Notes: generated by a model from the letters alone, not told the origin. DNA of 64,000 nucleotides from Streptomyces caniscabiei (GCF_014930365.1 NZ_JABXWI010000016.1:1-64000); one strand, 5' to 3'; positions 17,801-26,878 are shown, numbered from the stretch's first letter. Translations and numbers: made by a program.

Positions 17801-18790
17801 ATGCGGCTGCGGGAACACGTGGTGGTGGTGACGGGAGCGTCCGGCGGGATCGGCAGGGCCACGGCCGAGGCCTTCGCGCGCAAGGGGTGCGCCGTGGTGC
17901 TCGCTGCCCGCCGGGAGGAGGCGCTGGAGGCGACCGCCCGGGAGTGCGAGACGCACCGTGGGGTGCGGACGCTGGTCGTGCCGACCGACATGACGGACGC
18001 CAAGGCGGTCGACGACCTGGCGAGGCGCGCGGTGGAGGAGTTCGGCCGGATCGACGTCTGGGTCAACAACGCGGCCGTCAACGCCTTCGGCCGGTTCGAG
18101 GACGTACCGCTGGAGGACTTCCGCCGGGTCCTGGACGTCAACGTGATGGGCTATGTGCACGGGGCGCGCGCGGTTCTGCCGGTGATGCGGGCGCAGGGGC
18201 GAGGCACGCTGGTCAACATCTCCTCGATCGTGGGAGCGGTCGCCCAGCCCTACAGCCACCCGTACAGCATGTCCAAACACGCGGTCCAGGGCTTCGGATC
18301 GAGTCTGCGGCAGCAGCTGCGGGTGGAGGGGGTGAAGGGCGTGCGGGTGTGCACGGTGATGCCCGCGACCATCGACACCCCGCACTTCGAGCAGTCGGCC
18401 AACTACACCGGGCGCAAGGTGGTCGCCATGCCGCCCGTCCACAGCCCCGAGCGGGTCGCCAGAACGGTCGTCGACCTGGTCCGTCACCCGCACCGGGAAG
18501 TGGTGGTCGGCTCCGCCGGGCGGGCCCTGGTGCGCCGGGCACGCAGGAATCCCGCGCTGGCGGAGCGGGTGATGGCCCGGCAGACCGACAGGACACATCT
18601 CTCCCACGACGAACCGGCCCCGGCCACCCACGGAACGCTGCACGTGCCCGCTCCCGGCGAAGGAGCCGTGCACGGCGGCTGGGGCGGCCGACGGCGCACG
18701 GCGCTGCGCAGGACGGCCGTCGTCGCGGTGCTGGGCGCGGGTGCGGCCGTCGCGGGCCGCAGGATCGCCCGCGAGACGACCGCGGCCTGA
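17801..18790 (+). CDS. Short-chain dehydrogenase/reductase with C-terminal extension
   Basis: 329 residues, about 80 longer than a classic SDR. The Rossmann motif is TGASGGIG, the NNA motif is WVNNAAVNAFG, and the catalytic set is Ser in NISSIVG and YSMSK. The extension ends in RTAVVAVLGAGAAVAGRRIA, one hydrophobic segment that could attach the enzyme to the membrane. A GAGGAGGT ribosome-binding site lies four bases before the ATG. Substrate unknown; similar extended SDRs occur in actinomycetes in stress-related surroundings. A GGGTAC hexamer at 17739-17744 resembles a SigB-type -10, but a matching -35 is not at the right spacing. Confidence 0.9.
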   Translation: MRLREHVVVVTGASGGIGRATAEAFARKGCAVVLAARREEALEATARECETHRGVRTLVVPTDMTDAKAVDDLARRAVEEFGRIDVWVNNAAVNAFGRFEDVPLEDFRRVLDVNVMGYVHGARAVLPVMRAQGRGTLVNISSIVGAVAQPYSHPYSMSKHAVQGFGSSLRQQLRVEGVKGVRVCTVMPATIDTPHFEQSANYTGRKVVAMPPVHSPERVARTVVDLVRHPHREVVVGSAGRALVRRARRNPALAERVMARQTDRTHLSHDEPAPATHGTLHVPAPGEGAVHGGWGGRRRTALRRTAVVAVLGAGAAVAGRRIARETTAA

Positions 18791-18818
18791 CGGGAGGACC
18801 GCGGCCTGACGGGAGGAC
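18781..18818 (+). repeat. 19-bp perfect tandem duplication at the SDR stop codon
   Basis: CGCGGCCTGACGGGAGGAC occurs twice head to tail, at 18781-18799 and 18800-18818. The first copy contains the SDR gene's last codon and stop; the second is non-coding. It is a short duplication, probably by slippage. Confidence 0.9.
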
Positions 18819-18864
18819 CGCGCCCCGTCGGGTCCGGGAGGCGCGGTCGCGCGTCGTGTGCTGC

Positions 18865-18890
18865 CTACTCGGGTGCGGGCACCCGAGTAG
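18865..18890 (-). terminator. Perfect 12-bp hairpin overlapping the end of the CYP152 gene
   Basis: CTACTCGGGTGC, a GG loop and GCACCCGAGTAG form an uninterrupted 12-pair stem. The arms encode the last residues and stop of the broken P450 gene. With the SDR gene converging from the other side, it is well placed as a bidirectional terminator. Confidence 0.65.
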
Positions 18891-19580
18891 GCACCCGCAC
18901 CGACTCCATGACGAAGCCGCTGCGTACGCGCGCCGGCATCCGGGTCAGCGGGATCCGCAGGTCCTGGGCCGGCACCTCGTACGAGAGCCGGGCGAGCCTC
19001 GGCCCGAGGGCCCGCAGCAGCGCGACGGTGACATCCTCGCCGGGGCAGCGATGACCGGTGGTGCGGTCGCCGCCGCCCTGCGGCACCAGGTCGTCGCGGC
19101 GGGGCGGCCGCTCCAGGAAGCGCTGCGGCTCGAAGGTGTACGGGAGATCCCACAGGTCGGGGTCGTGGTTCTGCCCGTACAGGTCGAGCAGGACCATGGC
19201 GCCCGCCGGGATCGGCTCGCCCCGCCACTCCAGGTCGGTCACGGCCAGTCCGCCGACGAAGGGAGCGAACGGGTAGAACCGCCGCAGCTCGTGGGCGAAC
19301 GCCACGGCGTACTCGGTGTCGTCCTCGGCGAGCCGCTCCTTGACGTCGGGCCGCAGCCGCAGCGCGTGACCGGCGTAGGCGACGAACCAGCACACCGCGA
19401 CGGTGGGGCGCACGATGTTGAGGAGCTCGACCGCGGCCGTGTGCGGGTCGAGGGGCAGGCCGTCGGCGTCCTGGTGCCGGACCACCGTGTCCAGCGGCGA
19501 TCCGGGAGGCGCGGTGGCGGCGCCCTCGCGGATGTCGCGCACCAGTCCCTCCAGCCAGGCCTCGCTGCGGTCGCGGGCCC

Positions 19581-19726
19581 GGCGGGCCCGCCAGTGCCGG
19601 CGCCCCGGTGTGGCGAACCCGTCGACCATGGCGACCATGTCGCGGGCCGTGTCGGCGGGCCCGCCAGTGCCGGCGCCCCGGTGTGGCGAACCCGTCGACC
19701 ATGGCGACCATGTCCCGGGCCGTGTC
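19581..19726 (-). repeat. 73-bp tandem duplication inside the CYP152 gene
   Basis: Copies at 19581-19653 and 19654-19726 differ at one position (a G in the first TGTCGCGGG against C in TGTCCCGGG of the second). 73 is not a multiple of three, so the duplication shifts the frame. Near identity suggests a recent event. Confidence 0.95.
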
Positions 19727-20422
19727 GACGGCGGCGGCCTCGTCCAGGGGGATCCCGGCCCACCGGCAGACACCCAGCGCGAGCACCCGGCTCGCCTCGT
19801 CGAACAGAACGACCGAGCGGCGGCCGGGCCACGACTCCGCGGCCGCGTCCCAGGCGGCGCCGACGTGATCCACCAGGTCGGAGACCGCCTTCGGGCCGGT
19901 GAGCTGCGACAGGAACATCTCCTTGCGCACGCGATGGGCCGGACCGTCCAGGGTGTGCACGGCGCCGTGGCCGAACAGGGTGCTCAGCACCGGGCCGGGC
20001 AACGCCGTCGCCCGTTCCACGTGCCGCTCGTCGTAGAAGAACCGCACGGCCTCCGGGCCCCACAGGGCGACGGTGTGCCGTCCCGTCAGTCGGGCGCGGA
20101 CCAGGGGACCGGCGGTGCGGCGCCGGCGGTCGGGCAGCCAGGTGTAGCCCTTGACCAGGGCCGCGAGAGAGCTGTCGGCCAGGGGAGTGCGAGGACTCGG
20201 TTTCATGCGGACCCGAGTGCCCGCCCGGGTCGGCCGGTAACGCGGACGGAACGGCCACCGCACGGACGGCCGAGGCCCGTACTCCCCGGACGGCCCTACC
20301 TGTCCCGAGCCGACGCTACGAGGGGGGCGAGGGTGGCGATCACGGCACGGAGGTGTGACACCCCGTGGAACCCGGTACTCCGCACGGAGACACGAACCGG
20401 CCGACCACCCCCGGAGGCGATC

Positions 20423-20911
20423 ATGAGCGAGGAGAACATGGCGGACGATGCCTACCAGCCCACCGGTGGCAACGAGGAGCAGGAGGACGCCACGCCCCTC
20501 GATCTGCAGGACGCGATCGACGAACGCACGTACGACGACATGCTGGACGAGGGCTACTCGCCGCCGGAGAGGCCGCTGGGCGTCACCAAGCGCGGCACCA
20601 CGGCCGCCGAGCAGCACGAGGGCGAGTCCCTCGACGACAGACTGCGGCAGGAGGTGCCCGACGTGGAGGTCCCGGCCGGGGACGGTATCGGCGACCTCCC
20701 GGGCGGGGAGGGCGAACCCGTCGATCCGGAGGCCGGATCGGATCGCGCGGGCCGCCTCGTGGCACCCGACGAGGGCGTCCGGACGGACACCACCAAGGAA
20801 CTCGTCGCCGAGGACGAGGGCATCGACGGCGGAGCGGCGGGCGCCGAGGAGGCGGCCATGCATGTAGTCCCCGACGACCGGCTGCCCCCGGCGGCTCCGC
20901 CGGAGGACTGA
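20423..20911 (+). CDS. DUF5709 family acidic protein
   Basis: 162 residues, very rich in Asp and Glu and almost certainly unstructured. The conserved piece is near the start: AIDERTYDDMLDEGYSPPER, followed by RPLGVTKRGTT, the signature of DUF5709, and later LVAPDEG and ELVAEDEGIDGGA. These proteins are common in streptomycetes and have no known biochemical role. The ATG is preceded by CGGAGGCG. The gene stands alone between the divergent broken P450 and the convergent peptidase. Confidence 0.9.
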   Translation: MSEENMADDAYQPTGGNEEQEDATPLDLQDAIDERTYDDMLDEGYSPPERPLGVTKRGTTAAEQHEGESLDDRLRQEVPDVEVPAGDGIGDLPGGEGEPVDPEAGSDRAGRLVAPDEGVRTDTTKELVAEDEGIDGGAAGAEEAAMHVVPDDRLPPAAPPED

Positions 20912-21133
20912 ATGGCCGGGTGCCCGGCTGGCACCCCACGCCGGATCCCCGGCCAGCACCCCACGCCCAAGCCGCCTGAGCCGGTCGCTCCGCCCCTGTG
21001 CCTCGCACGGCCTCGACCGACCGCGGCGCGGCCGAGCCGGGCGGGGCACACCTTGAGCACGAGAGTGTCGGCCGGGCTGCGCGCGGGGGACCGATGGCTC
21101 GCCAAGCGACTGGCGGCCCGGGACCCCGTCCGT

Positions 21134-21211
21134 GGGACGTTCCTTCGGTGGCCGACGCCGGTCGATCAACTGCTTGCCCAGCGCGTTGGAGCACACCTGC
21201 GCCAGCGCCAT
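21134..21211 (-). pseudogene. Possible scrap of a PAP2-family phosphatase
   Basis: One minus-strand frame reads MALAQVCSNALGKQLIDRRR followed by PPKE, which recalls the start of the PAP2 motif in membrane phosphatases ('K...RxRP'). No histidine-bearing second half follows in any frame. The remaining part of the 20912-21313 gap shows no gene. The match is about 25 residues and may be chance. Confidence 0.3.
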
Positions 21212-21313
21212 CGTGCCAGGACCCGCCTCCCGTGCCTGCTGTTCCTCGCGATGCGTCGGCTGCCCTGACCCAGGCGGAGCGGAGGCCGCGTGGTGGGCCG
21301 GGGCGGCGGTGGT

Positions 21314-23614
21314 CTACTCGGCGATGTGGCGCTGGAGCCAGTCGGCGGCGGTCCGGCGGAAGAGCCTCCGGCTGTCCGCGCGCAGGAAGTCGTGGCCCTC
21401 GTCGCGCAGCAGGAGCAGTTCGGCGCGCAGCCCGCGTTCGCGGGCCGCGCGGACGAACTGCTCGGATTCGCCGAGCGGCACATTGGTGTCGTGCTCGCCG
21501 TGGACCGTGAGGACGGGGACGCGCAGGGCGTCCACGCGGGTCATCGGGGACAGCGCGTGCAGCAGTTCGCGGTCGTGTTCCGGGTGGCCGTACTTGTGCG
21601 CGGCCGACTCCGCGATCCACGGCTCGGTCCCGGCGTAGAAGGTCGCGAAGTCGGACATGCCGCAGGCCGCGACGCCGGTGCGGAAGAGGTCCGGGTGCCA
21701 CACGAGCGAGGCCATCACCAGATAGCCGCCGTAGGAGCGTCCCATGACGGCCAGCCGCCGTGGATCGGCGAGACCGGCGACGACGACATGGGCCGCGCAG
21801 GCGGCGACGTCCTCGATCGCGGCGAACCGGCCCGTACCGAGGTCGGCGTCGACGAACGACCGGCCGTGCCCTGAGGAGCCGCGCACGTCCGGAGCGAAGA
21901 CGTCGAGCCCCCGGCCCAGCAGCTCGTGGTAGAGCGGGTTGAACACCGGGCGTTCCTGCTCCTCCGGCCCGCCGTGCAGATGGATCACACAGGGCGCGGG
22001 CTCCCCGGCGCCCCGGTCCGGAGCCCGGTAGTACCAGCCGCTCAGCGGCAGTCCGTCCCGCGCGACGGGCCGCAGCGGCACGGGGCGCACGGGCGGCCGG
22101 CCGGGCGGGACGGCGTCCTCGTCCCGGGACGACCACGGAGTCCGCCGGGCGGTGCCCTCGGGGAACCACCACACCCCGGGGCGGCGCTGTGAGCCGGACA
22201 GGGCCAGCACCAGCCCCGCCCGGCCGTCGACCCGCGGGATGCGCGTCACCACCTCGTGCGGCAGCGGCACCGACCGGGACGGCCCCACCCGGGCCTGCCC
22301 GGCGGACGTCGGCGACACGGAGGTGACCTCCAGCTCGGTGGCGCCGCGGACGTTCCAGGCCAGGGCGGCGGTGTAGCCGTCGTGTCCGAGCGCCAGCAGC
22401 TCGAGTCCGCAGTCCGCGCGCTCGGCGGCGACGGTCAGACCCGGCGACGCGCCCTCGGCGTCGAGCCGGACGGCGAGCAGCGCGGCGAACTCGCGTGCCG
22501 CGTCGCTGCGCAGCCACAGCGTCGTACCGTCCGGGGAGAACCGGCCGATCCACGGGTCGCCGTCGGCGACGTGCAGGGCGAACGTGGTCCGCAGATCACC
22601 GGTCCGTACGACAAGGGCCTCGCGCCGGCCGCGCGGCCCCCGGCGCAGCAGTGCCAGCCGCCCGTCCCTGCTGATGTCGCACACGCGCAGCGTCGCGGCG
22701 CCGCGTTCCACCGCCAGCAGGACGGGTGCCGCCACGCCCAGGGGGTCGACGAGATAGGCGGCCAGGCCTCCGCCCGACGCCCTCTCGCGGGCCGCCTCGC
22801 CATTTTCCCTGGTCCGGGCACCGGGCATCCCCGTACCGTGCGCCTCGGGGCCCTCCGTGTCGCGGTCGGCCGAGGGGCCGGCGTCGCCGTGGTGCGGGCC
22901 GCCCAGCAGCACGGCACGGCCGTCGCGGGTGGCCCAGCCCGCCGGCCGGGGGGCGGTGTAGGTGTCCGGATCGGCGAGGCCGGGTCCCGTGGGCACGGCC
23001 CCCTCCTCCCCGTCGGTGCCGCCCGGGGTGAGGACCGGCTCGGCGACGGTGACCGCGACGGCCGTACCGTCGTGCTGCCAGCAGCCCAGGTGGGCGGAGC
23101 TGCCCGGTTCGGCACCGGCCAGGATGCGCCGTCCGGTGCCGTCGGGCCGTACGCACAGCACTCTGGTGTGCTCGCCGCCGCCCGGCGCGGTGGTGTAGGC
23201 GATCCAGCGGCCGTCGGGCGACCAGGCCACCTCCTTGACGGGGTGGGGATCGGAGTCCAGCAGATGGACCTCGTCCCCGCCGACCGGCCCCGTCCACAGC
23301 TGGGGCACCCCGCCCCGGTCGCAGATGAACGCGACGTACCGGCCGCTCGGATCCACCGACGGGTACCAGCAGCCGTGCGACCGCAACGGCTGGGGGGTGT
23401 CCAGCGGCGCGGCGGTGTCGGGCAGCGGGACCGGCACCGGGGCCGTGGGCGCCGGGACGACGAGCGTGCGGGCGCTGCCGTCGGCCCCCGCCGCCCAGGG
23501 GGCCGACGGGGCGGCGGGACCGTGCTCCTCCGGGCGCCACGGCGCCCCGTCGACGAGGCCCTCGCCGACGGGGGAGGGGCGGGGGGAGCCCGTGCGGGGG
23601 TGCTCCCCGGTCAC
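21314..23614 (-). CDS. S9 prolyl-oligopeptidase-family peptidase
   Basis: 766 residues from GTG 23614, chosen because it overlaps the upstream gene's stop as GTGA; ATG 23638 and GTG 23662 are earlier alternatives. The N-terminal two thirds are a beta-propeller with WD/TolB-like strands (VKEVAWSPDGRWIAYTTAPG, PWIGRFSPDGTTLWLRSD). The C-terminal alpha/beta-hydrolase holds the triad: Ser in GRSYGGY, Asp in HGEHDTNVP, His in DEGHDF. No signal peptide is seen, so it is cytoplasmic. Such enzymes cut short peptides only. Coupled to an AsnO-like amidotransferase, it probably processes or recycles the small peptide made by the operon, as peptidases do in N-acetylglutaminylglutamine-amide clusters. Confidence 0.92.
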   Translation of the reverse strand: MTGEHPRTGSPRPSPVGEGLVDGAPWRPEEHGPAAPSAPWAAGADGSARTLVVPAPTAPVPVPLPDTAAPLDTPQPLRSHGCWYPSVDPSGRYVAFICDRGGVPQLWTGPVGGDEVHLLDSDPHPVKEVAWSPDGRWIAYTTAPGGGEHTRVLCVRPDGTGRRILAGAEPGSSAHLGCWQHDGTAVAVTVAEPVLTPGGTDGEEGAVPTGPGLADPDTYTAPRPAGWATRDGRAVLLGGPHHGDAGPSADRDTEGPEAHGTGMPGARTRENGEAARERASGGGLAAYLVDPLGVAAPVLLAVERGAATLRVCDISRDGRLALLRRGPRGRREALVVRTGDLRTTFALHVADGDPWIGRFSPDGTTLWLRSDAAREFAALLAVRLDAEGASPGLTVAAERADCGLELLALGHDGYTAALAWNVRGATELEVTSVSPTSAGQARVGPSRSVPLPHEVVTRIPRVDGRAGLVLALSGSQRRPGVWWFPEGTARRTPWSSRDEDAVPPGRPPVRPVPLRPVARDGLPLSGWYYRAPDRGAGEPAPCVIHLHGGPEEQERPVFNPLYHELLGRGLDVFAPDVRGSSGHGRSFVDADLGTGRFAAIEDVAACAAHVVVAGLADPRRLAVMGRSYGGYLVMASLVWHPDLFRTGVAACGMSDFATFYAGTEPWIAESAAHKYGHPEHDRELLHALSPMTRVDALRVPVLTVHGEHDTNVPLGESEQFVRAARERGLRAELLLLRDEGHDFLRADSRRLFRRTAADWLQRHIAE

Positions 23615-25395
23615 CTGATTCCGTGCGTTTGCAGCCATATCTCCAGCAAAGCTACCTGCCACAGCTCGTTCGCCCCACGCCTGGCGCGGTGTTCTTCCGG
23701 GGCCGCCAGCAGCTTGGCCACGTACGCGTCCTGGAAGACGCCGCGCGACCTGGCCTCGGGCGCGGACAGGGCCTCCCGGACCCGTCCCAGCACGGGGCCC
23801 GCCATGTGCTTGACGGCGGGGACCGGGAAGTACCCCTTCGGCCGGTCGACGACCTCGGCGGGCAGGACCCCGCGGCCGGCGGCCTTGAGGACGCCCTTGC
23901 CGCCGTCGGCGAGCTTCAGCTCCGGCGGGCAGACGGCGGCGAGTTCCACGAGCTCGTGGTCGAGGAACGGGACCCGGGCCTCCAGACCCCAGTCCATGGT
24001 CATGTTGTCGACCCGCTTGACCGGGTCGTCGACGAGCATCACCTCGGCGTCCAGGCGCAGCGCCGCGTCGAGCGCGGTCTCGGCGCCGGGGCGTGCCATG
24101 TGCTCCCGCACGAAGCGGTCGGACACGTCATGATCGGGCAGCATGTGCGGTTGCAGGAGTGCGGTGAGGTCGGCGTGCGACCGGTCGAAGTACGTCTCGG
24201 CGTACGTCGTCGCCGCCCGCTCCCTCGGCGCGGCGGCGATGTCCGGGTACCAGTGGTAGCCGGCGAAGACCTCGTCGGCGCCCTGGCCGCTCTGCACGAC
24301 CTTCACCTCCTTCGCCACCTGTTCCGCCAGCAGGTGGAAGGCCACCACGTCATGGCTGACCATCGGCTCGCTCATCGCCTCGATCGCCCCGTCCAGGGCC
24401 GTCGAGACGCGGTCCGAGGGCACCATCAGCTGGTGGTGGTCGGTGCCGAAGTGCCGGGCGACCAGGTCCGAGTAGGGGAACTCGTCGCCCTCCTCGCCGC
24501 CCTCGGCCTCGAAGCCCACGCTGAACGTGGCGAGATCGCGCTGTCCCTCGTCGGCCAGCAGCGCCACGATCAGGCTGGAGTCGAGGCCGCCCGACAGCAG
24601 GACGCCGACGGGCACGTCGGCCACCATGCGCCGGCGCACGGCGGTGCGCAGCGCGTCGAGCACCGCGTCCCTCCAGTCGTCCGCGTCCATCGCCGCGTCC
24701 TCGGGCCTGCGGGTGTACGACGGCTGCCAGTAGCGGATGTCGCGGTGGCTGCCGTCGGGCTCCACCACCCGCACGGTTGCCGCGGGGAGTTTGCGCACGC
24801 CCGTGAGCACGGTGTGCGGTGCGGCCACCGTGGCGTGCCAGCTGAGGTACTGGTGCAGCGCGACCGGGTCGAGCGAGGTGTCCACGCCGCCGCCCGCCAG
24901 GATCGCGGGCAGCGAGGAGGCGAACCGCAGCCGCCCCGGCGTATGCGCGAGGTACAGCGGCTTGATGCCCAGGCGGTCGCGGGCCAGCACCAGGCGTCCG
25001 GTGGCCTGTTCGACGATGGCGAAGGCGAACATGCCGTAGAAGTGGTCGACGCAGGAGGTGCCCCACTGCTGGTAGGCCTTGAGCACCACCTCGGTGTCGG
25101 AGTCGGAGAAGAAGCGGTGGCCGAGGCCGCGCAGTTCCTCACGCAACTCCTTGTAGTTGTAGACGCAGCCGTTGAAGACGCCGGCGATGCCGCCCATGGG
25201 GTCCGTCATCGGCTGGGCCCCGCACTCGGACAGGTCGATGATCTTCAGCCTGCGGTGACCCAGGGCCACGGCGTTCTGCGACCACAGGCCCCTGCCGTCC
25301 GGGCCCCGGGGTGCGAGTCGGTCGGTCATGCGCTCGACGGCGGCCAGATCGGGCCGTCCGCCGTCGAAGCGGATCTCTCCGCTGAGACCGCACAT
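23611..25395 (-). CDS. asnO: Asparagine-synthase-family amidotransferase, N-acetylglutaminylglutamine amidotransferase-like
   Basis: 594 residues. Cys2 of MCGLSGEIRF is the glutaminase nucleophile and is intact. The class-II glutaminase domain (RGPDGRG, GVFNGCVYNYKELREEL) is followed by the synthetase domain with the PP-loop SGGLDSS and VVQSGQGADEVFAGY. Length and features such as MVSHDVVAFHLL and DRPKGYFPVPAVKHM fit the AsnO type that amidates the osmolyte dipeptide N-acetylglutaminylglutamine. An AGGAGGT site lies before the ATG. The usual partner Ngg (GNAT plus ATP-grasp) is not adjacent; a GCS2-type ligase stands upstream instead. The gene overlaps a 35-codon ORF upstream and the peptidase gene downstream. 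The true product is therefore open. Confidence 0.88.
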   Translation of the reverse strand: MCGLSGEIRFDGGRPDLAAVERMTDRLAPRGPDGRGLWSQNAVALGHRRLKIIDLSECGAQPMTDPMGGIAGVFNGCVYNYKELREELRGLGHRFFSDSDTEVVLKAYQQWGTSCVDHFYGMFAFAIVEQATGRLVLARDRLGIKPLYLAHTPGRLRFASSLPAILAGGGVDTSLDPVALHQYLSWHATVAAPHTVLTGVRKLPAATVRVVEPDGSHRDIRYWQPSYTRRPEDAAMDADDWRDAVLDALRTAVRRRMVADVPVGVLLSGGLDSSLIVALLADEGQRDLATFSVGFEAEGGEEGDEFPYSDLVARHFGTDHHQLMVPSDRVSTALDGAIEAMSEPMVSHDVVAFHLLAEQVAKEVKVVQSGQGADEVFAGYHWYPDIAAAPRERAATTYAETYFDRSHADLTALLQPHMLPDHDVSDRFVREHMARPGAETALDAALRLDAEVMLVDDPVKRVDNMTMDWGLEARVPFLDHELVELAAVCPPELKLADGGKGVLKAAGRGVLPAEVVDRPKGYFPVPAVKHMAGPVLGRVREALSAPEARSRGVFQDAYVAKLLAAPEEHRARRGANELWQVALLEIWLQTHGIR

Positions 25396-25502
25396 CAGAC
25401 CGCACCTCCTCGCAGGGGGTGTCCGACGGCCGGGCCCGGAGGTGATGCCTCCGTCGAGCACGGGCCGGTGCGTTTCGGATGCGTCTGCGTCTTGCTGGGC
25501 AT
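25395..25502 (-). CDS. 35-residue ORF translationally coupled to asnO
   Basis: ATG 25502 has AAGGAG eight bases upstream, a good ribosome-binding site, and the ORF ends in TGA whose last base is the A of the asnO ATG (TGATG). The peptide begins MPSKTQTHPKRTGPCSTEAS and ends GHPLRGGAV; it has one Cys and is rich in Pro, Gly and Thr. No family is recognised. It may be a leader peptide coupling translation to asnO, a small conserved protein, or a substrate of the operon's enzymes. Codon choice in so short a frame proves little. Confidence 0.45.
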   Translation of the reverse strand: MPSKTQTHPKRTGPCSTEASPPGPAVGHPLRGGAV

Positions 25503-25637
25503 GCGAGCCACTCCTTGATCACGGTGGCACCGGCACCACGGGGCGGACGACGCAGATCCGCGTCGGTGTTCTCCGCTCAGTGACGTGTCGCGGGGGGCGG
25601 GAGCCGGTGCCTGCCTCTCGCCCCGCCGCATGGGGTG

Positions 25638-26828
25638 TCAGCCGCCGACGGACTCCACCGAGTACGCCGCCGAGGTCCCCGCGGGGCCGGAGCCGCCGGC
25701 CGCGGTCACGGGGCGGCGGACGGCTCCGGGGCCGGTGCCGGGCCCGTACTCGCCCCGGGTCTCGGCGACCGCCGCCCGGACGCAGGCGAGCATGCCCTCC
25801 TGGTCGGCGACCTCGCGCAGCCGGTGGGCCGCGCTGCCCCGGGCCAGGGCCTCCTCGGTCAGCGCGTGGACGGTGTCCCAGTCGCCGTAGGCCTCCAGGG
25901 TCGGGCGCAGCCGGTGCACCATGGCGCGCACCACGTCGGGGGCGGGGGTGGCGGCGCGGGTGACCGGGTCGACGAGGGTGCCCTCCAGCCCCGACTGGGC
26001 GGCCCGCCAGACCGCGGCCCGCAGCCATTCGTGCCTGCCGTCGCAGCCCGCGCCGGGCCGTTCCAGGCCGGCCCTGGCGTCCTCGACGAGCGCGCGGAAC
26101 AGGCCGGTTATGAGCACGACCGTGTCGGCGCGAGGGCAGGCGTCGCAGATGCGCAGCTCCAGGGTCCGCTGGTGCTCGCTGGGCCGCAGGTCGTAGTAGA
26201 CCATCCCCGGGTCCTTGATCACGCCGGAGCGGATCAGGTCCTCGACCGCCGCGTCGTAGTCGTCGGCCCCGGCGAAGCAGCCGACCGGTCCCGCGGTGGG
26301 CCAGCGCTGCCACTGCATCGTGCGCCAGCTCGCGTAGCCCGTGTCCGAGCCCAGCCAGAACGGCGAGCTGGCGGACAGGGCCAGCAGCGGGGGGAGCCAC
26401 GGCGAGATACCGCACATGATCCGGACGGCCGTGTCCCGGTCGGGCACGTCGACGTGGACCTGCGCGCTGCACACGAGCTGTTCGTCGGCGACCTTGCGGT
26501 ACTCGTCGACGAGGGCCCGGTAGCGGAAGTCGGGCGTGGCGTCACCGGGGGTCACCCGCGCGAACGGGACGGTCCCGGCCGCGACGACGGCCAGGCCGAG
26601 GCCGGCGGCCGCGTCGTCCAGGCGCCGCCGTGCCCCGCGCAGATCGGTGTGCAGGGAGTCGAGCGCGGAGTGCACGGGGCTGTTCCACTCCACCGCCGAC
26701 CGCTGGAGCTCGGCCTTGAACTCGGGCCCCGGCAGCCGGCCGAGGACCGCGCCGGCCCCGGGGACCAGCCGTCCGTTCTCCGCGTCCAGAACATGAAACT
26801 CTTCCTCTACGCCTACACGAACGGTCAC
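25638..26828 (-). CDS. Carboxylate-amine ligase, glutamate-cysteine ligase family 2 (YbdK-like)
   Basis: 396 residues from GTG 26828, preceded by GAGGGAGAAG. VGVEEEFHVLD is the ATP/metal-binding start of GCS2 proteins; HVDVPDRDTAVRIM, SASSPFWLGSDTGYASWRT and RTLELRICDACPRADTVVLI are further conserved stretches. The family joins an amine to the gamma-carboxyl of glutamate with ATP; some members make gamma-glutamylcysteine, most have unknown partners. It is the likely first enzyme of the operon with asnO (243 bases downstream) and the S9 peptidase, taking the place where an ATP-grasp dipeptide synthase is expected. An ECF-type promoter lies 50 bases upstream. Confidence 0.9.
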   Translation of the reverse strand: MTVRVGVEEEFHVLDAENGRLVPGAGAVLGRLPGPEFKAELQRSAVEWNSPVHSALDSLHTDLRGARRRLDDAAAGLGLAVVAAGTVPFARVTPGDATPDFRYRALVDEYRKVADEQLVCSAQVHVDVPDRDTAVRIMCGISPWLPPLLALSASSPFWLGSDTGYASWRTMQWQRWPTAGPVGCFAGADDYDAAVEDLIRSGVIKDPGMVYYDLRPSEHQRTLELRICDACPRADTVVLITGLFRALVEDARAGLERPGAGCDGRHEWLRAAVWRAAQSGLEGTLVDPVTRAATPAPDVVRAMVHRLRPTLEAYGDWDTVHALTEEALARGSAAHRLREVADQEGMLACVRAAVAETRGEYGPGTGPGAVRRPVTAAGGSGPAGTSAAYSVESVGG

Positions 26829-26878
26829 GGCTTCTCCCTCATCCGTACCCGAGATCGCCCGCCGGGCCTGAGCCCTTC

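Larger units (their letters stand above)
18865..20206 (-). pseudogene. CYP152-type fatty-acid peroxygenase P450, disrupted by a 73-bp tandem duplication
   Basis: The reading frame starts at ATG 20206 (MKPSPRTPLADSSLAALVKG) and runs as a CYP152 N-terminus up to TARDMVAMVDGFATPGRRHW, then shifts. The rest continues in another frame from the second copy of that same segment to the stop at 18865. Both halves are otherwise intact: IVRPTVAV carries the carboxylate-binding Arg-Pro typical of CYP152, and GGGDRTTGHRCPGED is the haem loop. Removing one 73-base copy gives exactly 423 codons, with the haem Cys at 363. CYP152 enzymes hydroxylate or decarboxylate fatty acids with hydrogen peroxide and need no redox partner. 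As written the protein would be truncated; a recent lesion, reversible switch or assembly artefact are all possible. Confidence 0.9.

Noticed and set aside
16138..21211. Very long open frames on both strands (1254 and 1406 codons) across the IclR-GH16-SDR-P450 region
   Set aside because: They cross several well-supported genes in other frames; only short true segments (the N-terminal half of the CYP152 gene and the PAP2-like scrap) are real in the minus frame.
21314..26828. Lasso-peptide or other RiPP cluster (asparagine-synthase-like enzyme, small ORF, peptidase)
   Set aside because: The AsnO protein keeps a full glutaminase domain with Cys2 and AsnO-type length, no transglutaminase-like leader peptidase or ABC exporter is present, and the small peptide lacks a lasso core pattern.
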